A stretch of DNA of 64,000 nt from Mycobacterium uberis (GCF_003408705.1 NZ_QAYL01000002.1:186001-250000), one strand, 5' to 3'. Shown: positions 20,596 through 30,536, counted from the stretch's first letter. Numbers and translations: made by a program. Notes: a model not told the origin generated them from the sequence alone.

Positions 20596-20889
20596 CTAGT
20601 TGCCGATCTCGGTGGGCGCAGACGCCAACGAGTCCGTCAGTAGCATCTGGACTAGCTTCTGATGAATGGCCGCACCCCGGGTGGCGTGTGCGGGATATTG
20701 CTGCCCGTGGTTACTGAAGAACTTGGGCCAGCAATGCTGACGCGTCATTTCATTGGCGTCCAGGGGAGCAGTTTCGTTGGTCGCCGAAACTGCTACGGCA
20801 CTGCTTGCCACCGTGGCAGCACCGAGGCTCTGCAGGACATCAGCTTCCGTGGTCAGTGCTACATGGTTGTGCTGTCCCAAAAAAGACAT
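20596..20889 (-). CDS. PE-family protein, degenerate but open (PE13-like position)
   Basis: 97-residue PE protein. It starts MSFLGQHNHVALTTEADVLQ and keeps the helical PE pattern (LQSLGAATVASSAVAVSATN, later GAAIHQKLVQMLL). ATG at 20889 has GAGGAGG upstream. The canonical C-terminal Tyr-x3-Glu secretion motif is altered: the position of Tyr is Ser in SAPTE, and the central segment (RQHCWPKFFSNHGQQYPAH) is atypical, with Trp, Cys and Phe not usual for PE. It may still partner the downstream PPE, or it may be decaying. Confidence 0.75.
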   Translation of the reverse strand: MSFLGQHNHVALTTEADVLQSLGAATVASSAVAVSATNETAPLDANEMTRQHCWPKFFSNHGQQYPAHATRGAAIHQKLVQMLLTDSLASAPTEIGN

Positions 20890-21235
20890 ACAAATGCCTC
20901 CTCGAAGAACTCAAGTCACTTACCAGAGGAGCGATCAAGTACCGCAAATTGATCTGACTCCTTGCGTAACTCGGCACCCACTGCGTCGGTGGTGCGAACT
21001 GGCCTCAATGATCACCGTTACGCAACGCTGGCAACAGGTTAAAATCACCCGAATTACCGCAGCGTAAGGTGCAAAGTGCACTCGTAGGCCCAGCCAAAGC
21101 GCCATTCTATCTGAACAAATAAACGCGAGGTAAACACCATACGAACCGTCATCGGTGTAATCGTCAGGTGTACGCGTTCGCCCGGGTGCAATAGATGCAC
21201 TGCCCGTAGCGGACTTGAGCGATGCTATTTTATAT
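20890..21235. other. Spacer upstream of the PE/PPE/esx cassette, no gene seen
   Basis: About 345 bp with no frame that matches a family I know. It should hold the promoter of the PE-PPE-esx operon, but I cannot place the elements with confidence. It forms the left flank of a synteny junction. Confidence 0.5.
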
Positions 21236-21239
21236 TTAA

Positions 21240-21520
21240 AATGATTATCGTTGTCGATATCAGTGACAACATCAGCGTTGTGGCGGCTCACTGGTTCGCC
21301 GGCGCGGCGAAAATGTTGTGGTGGTTCGGTCGGTAAGTAAGGCCGCCGCAGTGGCCACGGAATTGGGTGCCGACTATTTCTTGGTTGACTTTGCCGAGAT
21401 GCACCGGATGTAGTCCTTGGCGGAGGAGAGTATCCGCATCGACGTCTTGACCGACAATGTCGGCGGTAGGTCATACAAGTCCACAAGATGGCCGACGGCA
21501 ACGAGAAAGCCTAACTAGGT
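21240..21520 (+). pseudogene. Short-chain dehydrogenase fragment
   Basis: Short plus-strand remnant. AAVATELGADYFLVDFAEMH followed by a stop and SIRIDVLTDNVGG resembles the middle of an SDR (the D-L-A-D and IDVLVNNAGG motifs, with NNAG changed to DNVG). Only about 70 residues can be followed. It sits between the PE gene and the transposase fossil and has no partner around it. Confidence 0.5.
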
Positions 21521-21599
21521 CAACTGTTTAGCACCGTTTCTGTCTGCAATACAGTTGATTACCGTGACATAGCTTTCATCGCCTGGTCGTCGGACTTGT

Positions 21600-22620
21600 G
21601 GCTAGCGGTGTTCGTCCACGCCGATAGTGGTTTTTTGGTTTTAGTTGGGTTCTTAGCTTGAGGTCTGGGTTGTGGCCTATTGTTTGCGGGTGTAGGGGGA
21701 TCTGTATCCGTGCATGTTGTTGAACCCGCAGCCGACGTTTTTGACCTGCTTGGTCAGGTTGTTGTAGCCCGCGGTTTGTGAGTTGGTAATGCCAGTGGTG
21801 GTGAAACGGGTTGATCTTGGATCACCAAGTGTTGACGGTGCCAGCCCGGATGATCAGTTCTGGGGTGTTGGAGTCAAGGCGCCACGTCAGGAAGCGGTGC
21901 AGGCGATGTCTTGTCAGATGCGGTTCCTCGCCAAGCCGCACGATAGACGATAAGGTGTACGGTTATTTTTTGGCGATCCACGTCTAGAGGATCTCGGACG
22001 CTGGGATCCTCTAGACGTGGATCTAGTTCCATATCTTGATAAAGCGCTTGTTGGATAGTCGTTCTCGTAGAGTTGAGTAAGCGTCACTGATTGACCCACT
22101 CGGGATCAAGCTTGTCGCCGCGGCGATCCCGCAGCTCCCAGGTGACCTGGCGGAGTACTTTGGTCAGTGCATCGTTAGCGAGCGTGTCCTGATGGCCGAC
22201 AACAAGCGTGGCACCCGGCAGCACGGCGTGGATCGCCGACGTGTAGCCCGCGGCCGGATCGATGGCTAAGGATTTGATGCCATTGCAAAACTAGGAACCA
22301 CGTTGGGCAAACTAGTCGATGTCCGGGTTTCGCGGTGCGGCCCTACAACCTGTCCCAACAGGTCCTGATTGCCGGCCAGGTCCACAAAACCGGTTCAATC
22401 CACACGGCGCCCGTTGCAGCACAACGCTACCAGTAACCTCGCGTGCACCGCGATCAGGTCTTGCGCTACCACGCCAGGATTAGCTCTGTACCGTAGAGAA
22501 TAGAAAGATCTATCGGTGAACTGCTCACATATTCCTTGGCCGGACGTGAAGACCATTCCATATCCTGGACACCCTGGCGCTGACGGCTCATTGTCACGGT
22601 GTTAGACACGCTCCACCCAT
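21600..22620 (-). mobile_element. ISL3-family transposase fossil (IS1557-like)
   Basis: Minus-strand transposase remnant. The catalytic-core part reads FCNGIKSLAIDPAAGYTSAI, HAVLPGATLVVGHQDTLAND, ALTKVLRQVTWELRDRRGDK; then ALYQDMELD..., TWIAKK, HLTRHRLHRFLTW, and the C-terminal NSQTAGYNNLTKQVKNVGCG. These are ISL3 DDE-transposase features. It has several stops and shifts. The usual DHFHV has become GHQDT, removing a conserved acidic/His segment. No intact terminal inverted repeats were recognised. It lies at a junction between two blocks that are far apart in H37Rv. Confidence 0.82.
21975..22023. repeat. 19-bp perfect inverted repeat with 11-nt loop
   Basis: Left arm GATCCACGTCTAGAGGATC at 21975-21993, right arm GATCCTCTAGACGTGGATC at 22005-22023, loop of 11 nt. 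It lies inside the transposase fossil. Read on the minus strand, the arm at 21975-21993 fits the transposase frame (leads into TWIAKK), while the other arm does not fit. This suggests one arm was copied from the other in inverted orientation. Confidence 0.9.
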
Positions 22621-22779
22621 AACTCCTGGCAGCCTAAACAACAATGTCATCACCCCGGTCACAACCCTTAGCTCCCTTCATCAGCTGAACACTTAGCAAC
22701 ACCTAGACCTCCAAAAGCCAAGGGCCCCTCACCCCATAAGACACGCCGACCAACATCAAAACACCCCTACCCAGTCAAG

Positions 22780-23494
22780 TAGCAAAAACGGTGTGATCTG
22801 GTAACCACGTATACTGGCTCTGCCACAGCTTTCCAGCTGACCCGGCGACACTAAGGTTCTCCGACGTCAGGGTCCAGTTGAACTGGAACAGCGGTTGGAT
22901 AATGGGTTCAATCAACGGCGGCCCACCATTGAAGCCGTCAGGATCAATAGTGGCACTCATCAAGTACAGTCGGTTAGCCGTGATCCCGTCTAAAAGCGAG
23001 CAAAAGTAGTGTTTGCGGATCGCCAACGTGTCGACCAATAAGCAGCAGACCAGGAAAGTCCTGGCGCGTATAGTACACTTAATTATTATCAGCATATCGC
23101 CCCGAAACGGACTATTCCTAACCTACACCGGACGATCCACCCGTGGTCAAGGGCATTGGCGTACTCACTGTCAAGCAGGGAGCTCGGGTGGTGCCGCAAC
23201 AGAACGAGATGGTAATGCCATTGGAGTGCAGCGCTTTGGCCACTGGGTTCCAGCCCTTTTTCTGAAATACCGACAACGGTGTGTTGAGCCCGTTGACGCT
23301 AGAGAGTGTCCTGAAGTAGTGATCGAACAACCTGTTCTCCTGCATCAACAACGCGAAGTGTTCATGTCGGTCAAATAATCGGAACACGGTCCTGCGTCAT
23401 AAGCCTTTTCGATCACCAGACCCGCCAGCAACATCCGAGCCCTCGCGCTGGCGGCGGTGGCGATCTTTGCCAGAAACTCTCGACAGGACATTCC
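22780..23494 (-). pseudogene. Phospholipase C fossil (plcA/B/C type), C-terminus lost
   Basis: Minus-strand remnant of a mycobacterial phosphoesterase-family phospholipase C. The Tat signal region survives as [20 protein letters not shown] with the usual double Arg changed to Cys-Arg. Then [51 protein letters not shown], and, after a deletion, NRLYLMSATIDPDGFNGGPP up to GKLWQSQYTW. The catalytic N-terminal motif is present but only about half of the roughly 510-residue protein remains. In H37Rv the plc cluster lies near glyS in the same direction, as here. Confidence 0.85.
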
Positions 23495-24310
23495 GTCAAT
23501 TGGATTGCCACCCAATGCCCGCCCTTCCGCGAAGACCTTGTCATCAAATTCCCGATCATGGTATAGGCACGTCACCGATCAACCAGGAAACTCCGATCGG
23601 CTTGTCCTACGGGGGACTTAGACGTCCGCCAGCGGACACGGACACACAAGTGTTGGTGCGCACGGTTTACTTTGCAGCATTCATCACCACCTTGTCTTCG
23701 GGAGCGCGACGAGAATTCTGCTTGCTAGCCAACCGACAGCGCCCACAAACCGCCGGGATAGTCCACACCAGAGTCTATGAGAGTGTCTGTACAGCAACAA
23801 TTGTGAATGACTTCTGATATGCCATCGCAGCGCGGGAAAGCCCACTTCGGCGAATAGCTCCATAACCATGGTTTCGGCCCCAAACCAACTTACTTTCTCC
23901 CGAAGTTCCATGTTCGGTCTTCGTCGAAACACGGGCAAATCGGGTTGTCTTCTAGGTGCCGCGGGAAGATCAAAGCCCTAATTGCTCCTCGTTGCGCCGA
24001 TATCTCGAGACACCCCCAGCCGGTTCTTGGCTTGCTGAAGCGCTTTTAACGACGTTAGAAAACTTGTTACTGCAAGCTATACTCGCCCCGAAGGCACACC
24101 TTCGCTGCTCCAGTGATTCACATCAGCACGCGAGACCTAGTACGGCTGTGAACTAGCACCGCGGGTGCGGGTGCACGGCTCTCTGCACATTGTCCGTCAA
24201 TGACAGATGGCTAGGTCGCGCCGAACCCTACATCCAAATCGGTGTAGACCATATTACCGTAGGTAATTACAGCTTAACTGGATACCGCCATACCAGACTC
24301 CAGTGCGGGG
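23495..24310. other. Degenerate stretch, no gene recognised
   Basis: About 800 bp with GC-rich codon-like patches on both strands, but no segment I can tie to a family. In H37Rv order this would hold PPE38/39-type genes between plcA and PPE40, so heavily eroded PPE sequence is plausible but not seen. Confidence 0.4.
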
Positions 24311-25095
24311 CACCATACTAGGCCACAACCGCATCACATGCAAACTCGCGCCACCGTGACCCATCATCACCCAGTATTCCCTCGCCGCCACTCATACCCA
24401 TCGATATCGGCATGGCGTCACCGGCAGGAACCCCGGTCATCGCCACAGCGTTTGACATCGCCCCCAACCCCGGCAACGCTGCCACCGCCGACTGTACCTG
24501 CGTGGTCCAACCGCTCCAGGCCACTGATCCTGCCACTAACACGCCCGAAACCTCCTGCGACATAACCCCGTCAACCCCGTCAGATTCAGCGGCAGTGCAC
24601 TAAAATGGCATCAGTATCGGCACAACCGACGTTGCCCCTAGGTAATTAGGCCGCCATGGCGGCCACATCCTGAACCTATATCTCCACATATGGAAACTCC
24701 GTGGTCGCGATCGCTGGAGCATTAATACCGAAGATGTTCGCCGCCAACAAAGACAATAACGTCATCCGACTCACAGTCACCTCCACCACCGGCGACACCG
24801 TAGCAGCCAACGCCGTCACTGCCGCTCGAGCCTGACTAGCCTCCAACTCCGCCTGTCCAGCCGCCGCGCTCAACCACCCTACTTACAGCGCGGCTGCCGC
24901 CATCGACACCGATGCCGGACCCGCCCACTCGCCAACCCCGCAATCCTCGCGGAAGACTGACGATGCCGACGCCTGCAAATCCAATACCAGCCTATACCAG
25001 GCCGTCGCTGCCACAAATAACGACCACAAACCCACATCAGAAAATATTCTCGTAGAGTTAATCTCGAATGTAAAACACGAAAAGTCCAGAATCAT
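24310..25095 (-). pseudogene. PPE-family fossil upstream of plc (PPE40 position)
   Basis: A minus-strand PPE remnant. It begins MILDFSCFTFEINSTRIFSD at 25095 (PPE motif eroded to TFE), then AGPASVSMAAAAL, AAAGQAELEASQARAAVTAL, LLSLLAANIFGINAPAIATT and a C-terminal WSGWTTQVQSAVAALPGLGA. Frames change at least twice, with stops. It lies head of glyS as PPE40 does in H37Rv. It is a different PPE subgroup from the SVP-type gene at 19-20 kb. Confidence 0.85.
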
Positions 25096-25875
25096 AACAA
25101 CTTCAATCCAGCAAATCGTACCAGTCTACCCAACAATCACTCATCCAAAAATTACCCACTTCTATCACTGGATCACAGGACAATCCTCTGCTACAATTCC
25201 AGATTTTACCAAGCCCTTTCCACCACCCCGACAACATTATTTAGCAATTGTATCACCACTCCGACTGACCTAAGAGAACTCTCGAGAAACCGCTACGTAA
25301 GGCGGCACGTCATTAGACAACGACAACGGATTTTGACGGTGAAGAATAGGTGAAGAATACAAATGATGAACGGCAATAAGTTTCGTGGAACTGAGCTTGA
25401 AAAGAGACGACCACCTTACGGTCAGTGGCGTATCATGCGACGTGTCGGATCGATGCTTCAACAAATTGCTTAAAATAATTCTAAAACGAACTCAAATCGA
25501 ATGATTTCCCGAGCAGCTGTACCTCCTACAATGGGTATTCCCATCCACCCGACCCGCGTTACCACCGGCGACCCCCACCCCGCATTTTCAATGTCTCTGA
25601 CCACCAGCCGGCAAGCACCGTCGCACATCCTAGAAACCCCGCGCCAGCTCTGGACTCAGTCACCTTGCGCGGGCCGGCAACTGGCCCCAACCCGACAAGC
25701 GAACGGCAACCATATCGACTCAGAGCCCAGTAAGCGGTACACCGGCGCTGCGATATCAAGCAACAACCAAAAGTAATTAACGAACAACTTCGTCAACACT
25801 GGTGCCATTCGCCGCTTCGTGGGATATCACCTACTGGTAGGGACTTGACACGCTCCAACGACCTGGAGGCAGCTC
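25096..25875. other. Non-coding stretch between PPE fossil and glyS
   Basis: About 780 bp, lower in GC than the flanking live genes and full of stops in all frames. I see no gene or RNA feature. A short open stretch near 25,500-25,770 has no recognisable similarity. Confidence 0.5.
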
Positions 25876-27255
25876 CTAGCTGCCCTTGAGCCGCACTGCA
25901 AGGTAATCAGCAACGTTGGTCATCGCGACCCGCTCCTGCGTCATGGCGTCACGCTCGCGTACGGTAACGGCGTTATCGTCAAGTGATTCGAAGTCCACTG
26001 TCACGCAAAACGGTGTACCAACCTCATCCTGACGCCGGTAGCGTCGCCCAATAGCGCCGGCATCGTCAAATTCGATATTCCAACATTTGCGCAACTCCGC
26101 GACCAAATCACGGGCTTTGGGGCTCAAATCGGCGTGCCGAGATAACGGCAGCACAGCGGCCTTGATCGGCGCCAACCGCGGATCCAGTCGAAGTAGCGCA
26201 CGTTTATCCATCCCGCCCTTAGTATTTGGGGCTTCATCCTCGGTGTAAGCGTCAATCAAGAACGCCATGAACGATCGATTCAGACCGGCTGCCGGTTCGA
26301 TAACGTACGGCGTGTACCGAATATCGTTGACCTGATCGTAAAACGACAGATCAACCCCGGAATACTTTGCGTGCGTTGACAAGTCAAAATCAGTTCGGTT
26401 AGCAACACCTTCCAATTCGCCCCAACGGCTACCGACAAAGCCGAACTTGTATTCAATGTCGACGGTACGGTCAGAATAGTGCGACAACTTGTCCTTCGGA
26501 TGTTCGAACAGCCGTAGGTTCTGCGGATGAATACCGAGTTCGACATACCACTGCATCCGTGTATCGATCCAATATTGGTGCCAGTCTCTCGCGGTCGATG
26601 GCTCCACGAAAAACTCCATCTCCATCTGTTCAAACTCGCGAGTACGAAAGATGAAGTTGCCCGGGGTGATCTCGTTGCGAAAACTCTTACCAATTTGCCC
26701 AATACCGAACGGTGGCTTGCGACGGACAGTCGTCACTACATTTACAAAGTTGATGAAGATGCCCTGCGCTGTCTCAGGTCGCAGGTAGTGCAATCCTTCC
26801 TCAGTCTCGATCGGCCCGAGATAAGTCTTAAGCATCATGTTGAACTCGCGCGGGTCCGTCCACTGGCCAGGCTCACCGGTGTCCGGATCGCGAATATCGG
26901 CCAAGCCGTTGGGCGGCGGCTGCCCATGTTTAGCTTCGTAGGCCTCGATCAGATGATCAGCGCGGTAACGCTTGTGAGTGATCAACGACTCAACCAGTGG
27001 ATCGTGGAAGACCTCGACATGGCCAGACGCCACCCATACCTGCCGCGGCAGGATGATCGACGAATCGATTCCTACAACATCGTCCCGGCTGGTTACCACT
27101 GAGCGCCACCATTGGCGTTTAATGTTTTCCTTGAACTCTACCCCTAGCGGACCGTAATCCCACGCCGATTTTATGCCGCCGTAAATCTCGCCCGCAGGAT
27201 AAACAAAACCGCGCCGCTTAGCCAGGTTAACCACAGTATCGATGACGGATGCCAC
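25876..27255 (-). CDS. glyS: Glycyl-tRNA synthetase (class II, homodimeric type)
   Basis: Charges tRNA-Gly; 459 residues, archaeal/eukaryal-type alpha2 enzyme used by Actinobacteria (Rv2357c counterpart). Class II motif 1 region is FRNEITPG with [12 protein letters not shown]; motif 2 [16 protein letters not shown]; motif 3 [14 protein letters not shown]. The anticodon-binding domain follows with [14 protein letters not shown] chose GTG at 27255 ([13 protein letters not shown]) because GAAGGAG lies 11 bases upstream and the length matches H37Rv within a few residues; the frame extends upstream to 27357 only by chance. It is divergent from smtB. Confidence 0.95.
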   Translation of the reverse strand: MASVIDTVVNLAKRRGFVYPAGEIYGGIKSAWDYGPLGVEFKENIKRQWWRSVVTSRDDVVGIDSSIILPRQVWVASGHVEVFHDPLVESLITHKRYRADHLIEAYEAKHGQPPPNGLADIRDPDTGEPGQWTDPREFNMMLKTYLGPIETEEGLHYLRPETAQGIFINFVNVVTTVRRKPPFGIGQIGKSFRNEITPGNFIFRTREFEQMEMEFFVEPSTARDWHQYWIDTRMQWYVELGIHPQNLRLFEHPKDKLSHYSDRTVDIEYKFGFVGSRWGELEGVANRTDFDLSTHAKYSGVDLSFYDQVNDIRYTPYVIEPAAGLNRSFMAFLIDAYTEDEAPNTKGGMDKRALLRLDPRLAPIKAAVLPLSRHADLSPKARDLVAELRKCWNIEFDDAGAIGRRYRRQDEVGTPFCVTVDFESLDDNAVTVRERDAMTQERVAMTNVADYLAVRLKGS

Positions 27256-27351
27256 GAGACAGGGCACTCCTTCTTTGATCAGGACGGTCGCACAGCGGCG
27301 AACCGCGTGCACAAAGCATTCAGTCATGGTAACGATCGCTGCCACCGTTTT

Positions 27352-27377
27352 TGACATGCGTCATCATGCATGTGACA
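27352..27377. promoter_or_regulatory. Possible SmtB operator in glyS/smtB spacer
   Basis: TGACATGC, 8 nt, then GCATGTGACA: perfect 6-bp arms (ACATGC/GCATGT) extended imperfectly by TG..A/CA. It lies about 60 bp upstream of the smtB start. In M. tuberculosis SmtB represses its own operon in the absence of zinc by binding an imperfect palindrome in this region. The palindrome is seen; the function is inference. Confidence 0.35.
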
Positions 27378-27435
27378 GTGGAATTACTCTAACGGACTCA
27401 ATACCAGGCACTGCTCGAAGGTGATGACCTGAATT

Positions 27436-27864
27436 ATGGTGACGTCCCCGTCAACATCGACCACCGCTGACCGCCCACCCGCGATCGTGACCGCCAACTT
27501 AAGCTCAGGTTTAGTTGGGGGTCACAAGCACGACGCTGATGGGATTTCGAGGCTAGCAGACTACCCCGCGCCTCCATCCCGGGAAATTTTGGACGCAGCC
27601 GGGGAGTTGCTACGCGCGCTGGCCGCACCCGTGCGGATCGCCATCGTACTGCAACTGCGTGAATCTCAGCGGTGTGTCCACGAACTGGTCGATGCACTAG
27701 ACGTACCACAGCCACTAGTTAGTCAACACCTGAAAATCCTCAAGGCGGCGAGGATAGTCGCCGGAGAGCGGTCCGGCCGCGAGGTGCTTTACCGACTTGC
27801 CGACCACCACCTGGCACACATCGTCGTTGATGCTGTCACCCATGCTGGCGAGGATACGCTGTGA
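27436..27864 (+). CDS. smtB: ArsR/SmtB-family zinc-responsive repressor
   Basis: Winged-helix repressor, 142 residues (Rv2358 counterpart), which releases DNA when zinc binds and so allows furB expression. The core starts EILDAAGELLRALAAPVRIA; the recognition helix is QPLVSQHLKILKAA; the wing is GREVLYRLAD. The alpha-5 zinc site D-x-H-x10-H-x2-E is complete: Asp123, His125, His136, Glu139. The first 45 residues are a disordered, poorly conserved leader. It is followed by furB after 73 bp, as in H37Rv where the two are cotranscribed. Confidence 0.94.
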   Translation: MVTSPSTSTTADRPPAIVTANLSSGLVGGHKHDADGISRLADYPAPPSREILDAAGELLRALAAPVRIAIVLQLRESQRCVHELVDALDVPQPLVSQHLKILKAARIVAGERSGREVLYRLADHHLAHIVVDAVTHAGEDTL

Positions 27865-27937
27865 CCCACGCCAACGATGACGCAATGGAGACGCAGCCCG
27901 CTGACAAAGGACGAAGCGGTGAGGGGGGGCGGCACAC

Positions 27938-28333
27938 ATGATGACTGGAGCCAGCGTCCGCTCTACCCGACAACGCACAGCAATATCGACACTGTTGGAG
28001 ACGCTCGAGGACTTCCGCTCAGCCCAGGAACTGCATGACGAGCTGCGCCGTCGAGGCGAGACTATCGGCTTGACCACCGTCTACCGGACCTTGCAATCGA
28101 TGGCAGCGGCGGGAGCAGTCGACACGTTGCGCACCGATACCGGCGAATCGGTCTATCGCAGGTGTTCTGAACACCATCACCACCATCTGGTGTGCCGAGG
28201 CTGCGGTTCTACCATCGAGGTTGGCGATCACGAAGTCGAGGCATGGGCGGCCGAAATGGCCGCCAAACATGGATTCTCTGACGTCAGCCACACCATCGAA
28301 ATCTTCGGCACCTGCTCAGAGTGCCTGTCTTGA
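27938..28333 (+). CDS. furB: Zinc uptake regulator FurB/Zur
   Basis: Fur-family repressor that shuts zinc-uptake and alternative ribosomal protein genes when zinc is bound, 131 residues (Rv2359 counterpart). DNA-binding helix GLTTVYRTLQSM. Regulatory zinc site: Asp62, Cys76, His81, His83. Structural site: Cys86, Cys89, Cys126, Cys129; all are present. A histidine run HHHHH at 79-83 is typical of this lineage. ATG 27938. It ends convergently 33 bp from the Rv2360c stop. Confidence 0.95.
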   Translation: MMTGASVRSTRQRTAISTLLETLEDFRSAQELHDELRRRGETIGLTTVYRTLQSMAAAGAVDTLRTDTGESVYRRCSEHHHHHLVCRGCGSTIEVGDHEVEAWAAEMAAKHGFSDVSHTIEIFGTCSECLS

Positions 28334-28366
28334 AACTGCTTCAAGGCGCCCCCCGTACAGCTCGGC

Positions 28367-28795
28367 TCACGACGTTAATGCACGGCGTATCTGGACACCC
28401 GTATCCAGTACCAGCAGGATCAATATGCGCAACGCATCATCAGTCAAACCGGCACCCGGAAAGTTGTATCGCAGCATCACGTCCGCAGTTTTGAGCCCAG
28501 GTTTTCCGGAGTTACGCTGCGCGACCTGCTCGCTGACCTTCTCCACCAGGATCACCGTGCCGAGATTAGTGTCGCGCGCATACTGTGCCACCCGATCGCC
28601 GATCTTCTTGGTTAGCGGCAAATCCCACGCCAATATCTGAGTAAGTGACACCAAGTCGAGGTCGGAAACGATATTGACCACCCGCAATGATGCGAACGTA
28701 TCGTCGATGCGCACCGTGAGCGCGCCGTCAGGTTCCGCTTCAGCGGGTAACACGCCGCGCAGGACCAATGAGAGTCGCTCATGTAAAGAGGTCAC
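28367..28795 (-). CDS. Conserved hypothetical protein (Rv2360c-like)
   Basis: 142 residues, start GTG at 28795 that overlaps the uppS stop as TAGTG, so translation is coupled to uppS. It opens [20 protein letters not shown] and contains SLTQILAWDLPLTKKIGDRV and KTADVMLRYNFPGAGLTD. I recognise no enzyme motif. The conserved position in the recO-uppS operon suggests a small helper of polyprenyl phosphate metabolism, but that is only context. The frame is intact and the length equals that of H37Rv as I recall. Confidence 0.82.
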   Translation of the reverse strand: MTSLHERLSLVLRGVLPAEAEPDGALTVRIDDTFASLRVVNIVSDLDLVSLTQILAWDLPLTKKIGDRVAQYARDTNLGTVILVEKVSEQVAQRNSGKPGLKTADVMLRYNFPGAGLTDDALRILILLVLDTGVQIRRALTS

Positions 28796-29685
28796 TATGC
28801 GCTCCCAAAGCGTCGATTGCGTGACGCGTATTCCTCGCACGCCGCCCACAACTCACGGCGGTCGTAGTCGGGCCACAACTTGTCTTGAAAGATGTATTCG
28901 GCATACGCCGCCTGCCACAGCAGGAAATTGCTAGACCTTTGCTCCCCCGAGGTCCGCAGAAACAGGTCGACATCGGGTATATCGGGTAGATGCAAGTTCC
29001 GGGCCACCGTGGACTCGGTGATCCGCTCCGGATTGAGCCGGCCCATAGCTGCCAGACGAGCAATTTTTCTTGCAGATTCTGCGATTTCGGTGCGGCCACC
29101 GTAGTTGACGCAGTAGTTGACTGTGATGACGTCGTTATTCACCGTCATCTGCTCCGCGATCTCGAGTTCTTTGAGAACACTGCGCCACAACCGAGGTCGT
29201 GAACCCAACCAGCGGATCCGGACACCCATCGCGTTGAGGTTGTCCCGACGGCGACGCACCATGTCTCGGTTAAAACCCATCAAGAAGCGAACTTCCTCGG
29301 GAGAACGCTTCCAGTTTTCAGTGGAAAAAGCGTAGACGCTGAGCCACTTGATCCCGAGTTCAATAGCGCCACAGACGACGTCAATGACAACCGCCTCGCC
29401 CATTTTGTGGCCTTCGGTGCGGTGCAGTCCACGTTGGTTGGCCCAACGACCATTGCCGTCCATCACGATGGCGACATGAGTCGGCAATTGAGCAGCCGGG
29501 ATTCGTGGAGCGACGGCTTTCGACGTGTGCTGCGGTGGTCGACTAGGCCCTCCGTCGGGTGATGACGGCAACGCCGGAAAGACAACCGGCCATATCGATT
29601 TGTCGGGAAAGGTCGGGTAGTCATCGGACGCGGCGGGCAGCTGCGGAAAATCTGTGGACTTCAGCTTGCGCTCATTCCTAACCAC
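28795..29685 (-). CDS. uppS: Decaprenyl diphosphate synthase (cis-prenyltransferase)
   Basis: Makes decaprenyl diphosphate, the lipid carrier of mycobacterial cell-wall synthesis; 296 residues (Rv2361c counterpart). Conserved regions: [12 protein letters not shown] with catalytic Asp76, [24 protein letters not shown] [12 protein letters not shown], and the C-terminal [19 protein letters not shown]. The long N-terminal leader of about 65 residues before the catalytic domain is typical of the mycobacterial enzyme. The GTG start at 29685 overlaps the recO stop by 8 bp. Confidence 0.95.
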   Translation of the reverse strand: MVRNERKLKSTDFPQLPAASDDYPTFPDKSIWPVVFPALPSSPDGGPSRPPQHTSKAVAPRIPAAQLPTHVAIVMDGNGRWANQRGLHRTEGHKMGEAVVIDVVCGAIELGIKWLSVYAFSTENWKRSPEEVRFLMGFNRDMVRRRRDNLNAMGVRIRWLGSRPRLWRSVLKELEIAEQMTVNNDVITVNYCVNYGGRTEIAESARKIARLAAMGRLNPERITESTVARNLHLPDIPDVDLFLRTSGEQRSSNFLLWQAAYAEYIFQDKLWPDYDRRELWAACEEYASRNRRFGSA

Positions 29686-30475
29686 AGGGCATATCCTGCC
29701 TCACCAACGCTGTGCGCAGCTCAGCGATGGACCGATCACCCTGGCACGTCCGCTCCACCAGCGGTAACGTTTTCAGCTGCCGTTCCAGATGCCACTGCAG
29801 GTGTGCGGCCACCAATCCGCTGACGTAGCTGCGGTGGGACTGCGGCGCCTGCCGCGCGGCTTCCCAATCGCCATCATGCAGCGCAGACATCAATTCCAGC
29901 ACAGCCAGCGGCGGTGTAGTCGAACCGGCCGGACGGCAGTGCACACATACACTACCCCCAGCAGCAATGTGAAACGCCCGATGCGGACCGGGCGTGGCAC
30001 AGCGGGCGCACTCAGTCAGCGCTGGAGCCCATCCGGCGATCCGCATGGCACGCAGTAGATAGGCATCCAGCACCAAGTCGCGAGGCCGGCTTCCGTCAGC
30101 CACCGCACGCAGCGCGCCCACCGTAAGCCGATGCAGAGCCGGGGCAGGTGCCCGTTCTTCACCAGCAAGACGTTCGGCAGTTTCCAGTATCACGCACCCA
30201 CAAGTGTACCGACCGTAGTCGCTGACGATGTCGGTGACGAACGCGTCAATCGAAACGACCTGAGTAACAATATCGAGGTTGCGGCCAGGGTGTAGTTGCG
30301 CGTCGATATGCGCGAACGGCTCGAGTCGGGCGCCGAATTTACTACGCGTGCGACGCACACCTTTGGCCACCGCACGCACCAACCCGTGATCGCGGGTCAG
30401 CAAAGTGACGATCCGGTCGGCTTCGCCGAGCTTGTGCTGACGTAGCACTACCGCCCGGTCCCGATATAGCCGCAT
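29678..30475 (-). CDS. recO: DNA repair protein RecO
   Basis: RecFOR-pathway recombination mediator, 265 residues (Rv2362c counterpart). N-terminal OB fold from [21 protein letters not shown]-terminal zinc finger in [10 protein letters not shown] and [12 protein letters not shown] at 30475 gives exactly the H37Rv length; the frame extends upstream through the spacer by chance. It is divergent from amiA2, with 61 bp between starts. With recR at 61.9 kb, two components of the same pathway are intact in this window. Confidence 0.94.
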   Translation of the reverse strand: MRLYRDRAVVLRQHKLGEADRIVTLLTRDHGLVRAVAKGVRRTRSKFGARLEPFAHIDAQLHPGRNLDIVTQVVSIDAFVTDIVSDYGRYTCGCVILETAERLAGEERAPAPALHRLTVGALRAVADGSRPRDLVLDAYLLRAMRIAGWAPALTECARCATPGPHRAFHIAAGGSVCVHCRPAGSTTPPLAVLELMSALHDGDWEAARQAPQSHRSYVSGLVAAHLQWHLERQLKTLPLVERTCQGDRSIAELRTALVRQDMPCG

Positions 30476-30536
30476 CACAACAGTTTTGCACCCCACCGCA
30501 ACATAGTCGGTATCCGCGCCGATAGTCTCGTAACCC

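Noticed and set aside
21225..21270. AT-rich stretch TTTAAAATGATTATCGTTGTC resembling half of a Zur box
   Set aside because: Only one half resembles the site, and it precedes a dead SDR fragment; a chance match in AT-rich sequence is more likely. The stretch quoted is the end of a longer AT-rich run.
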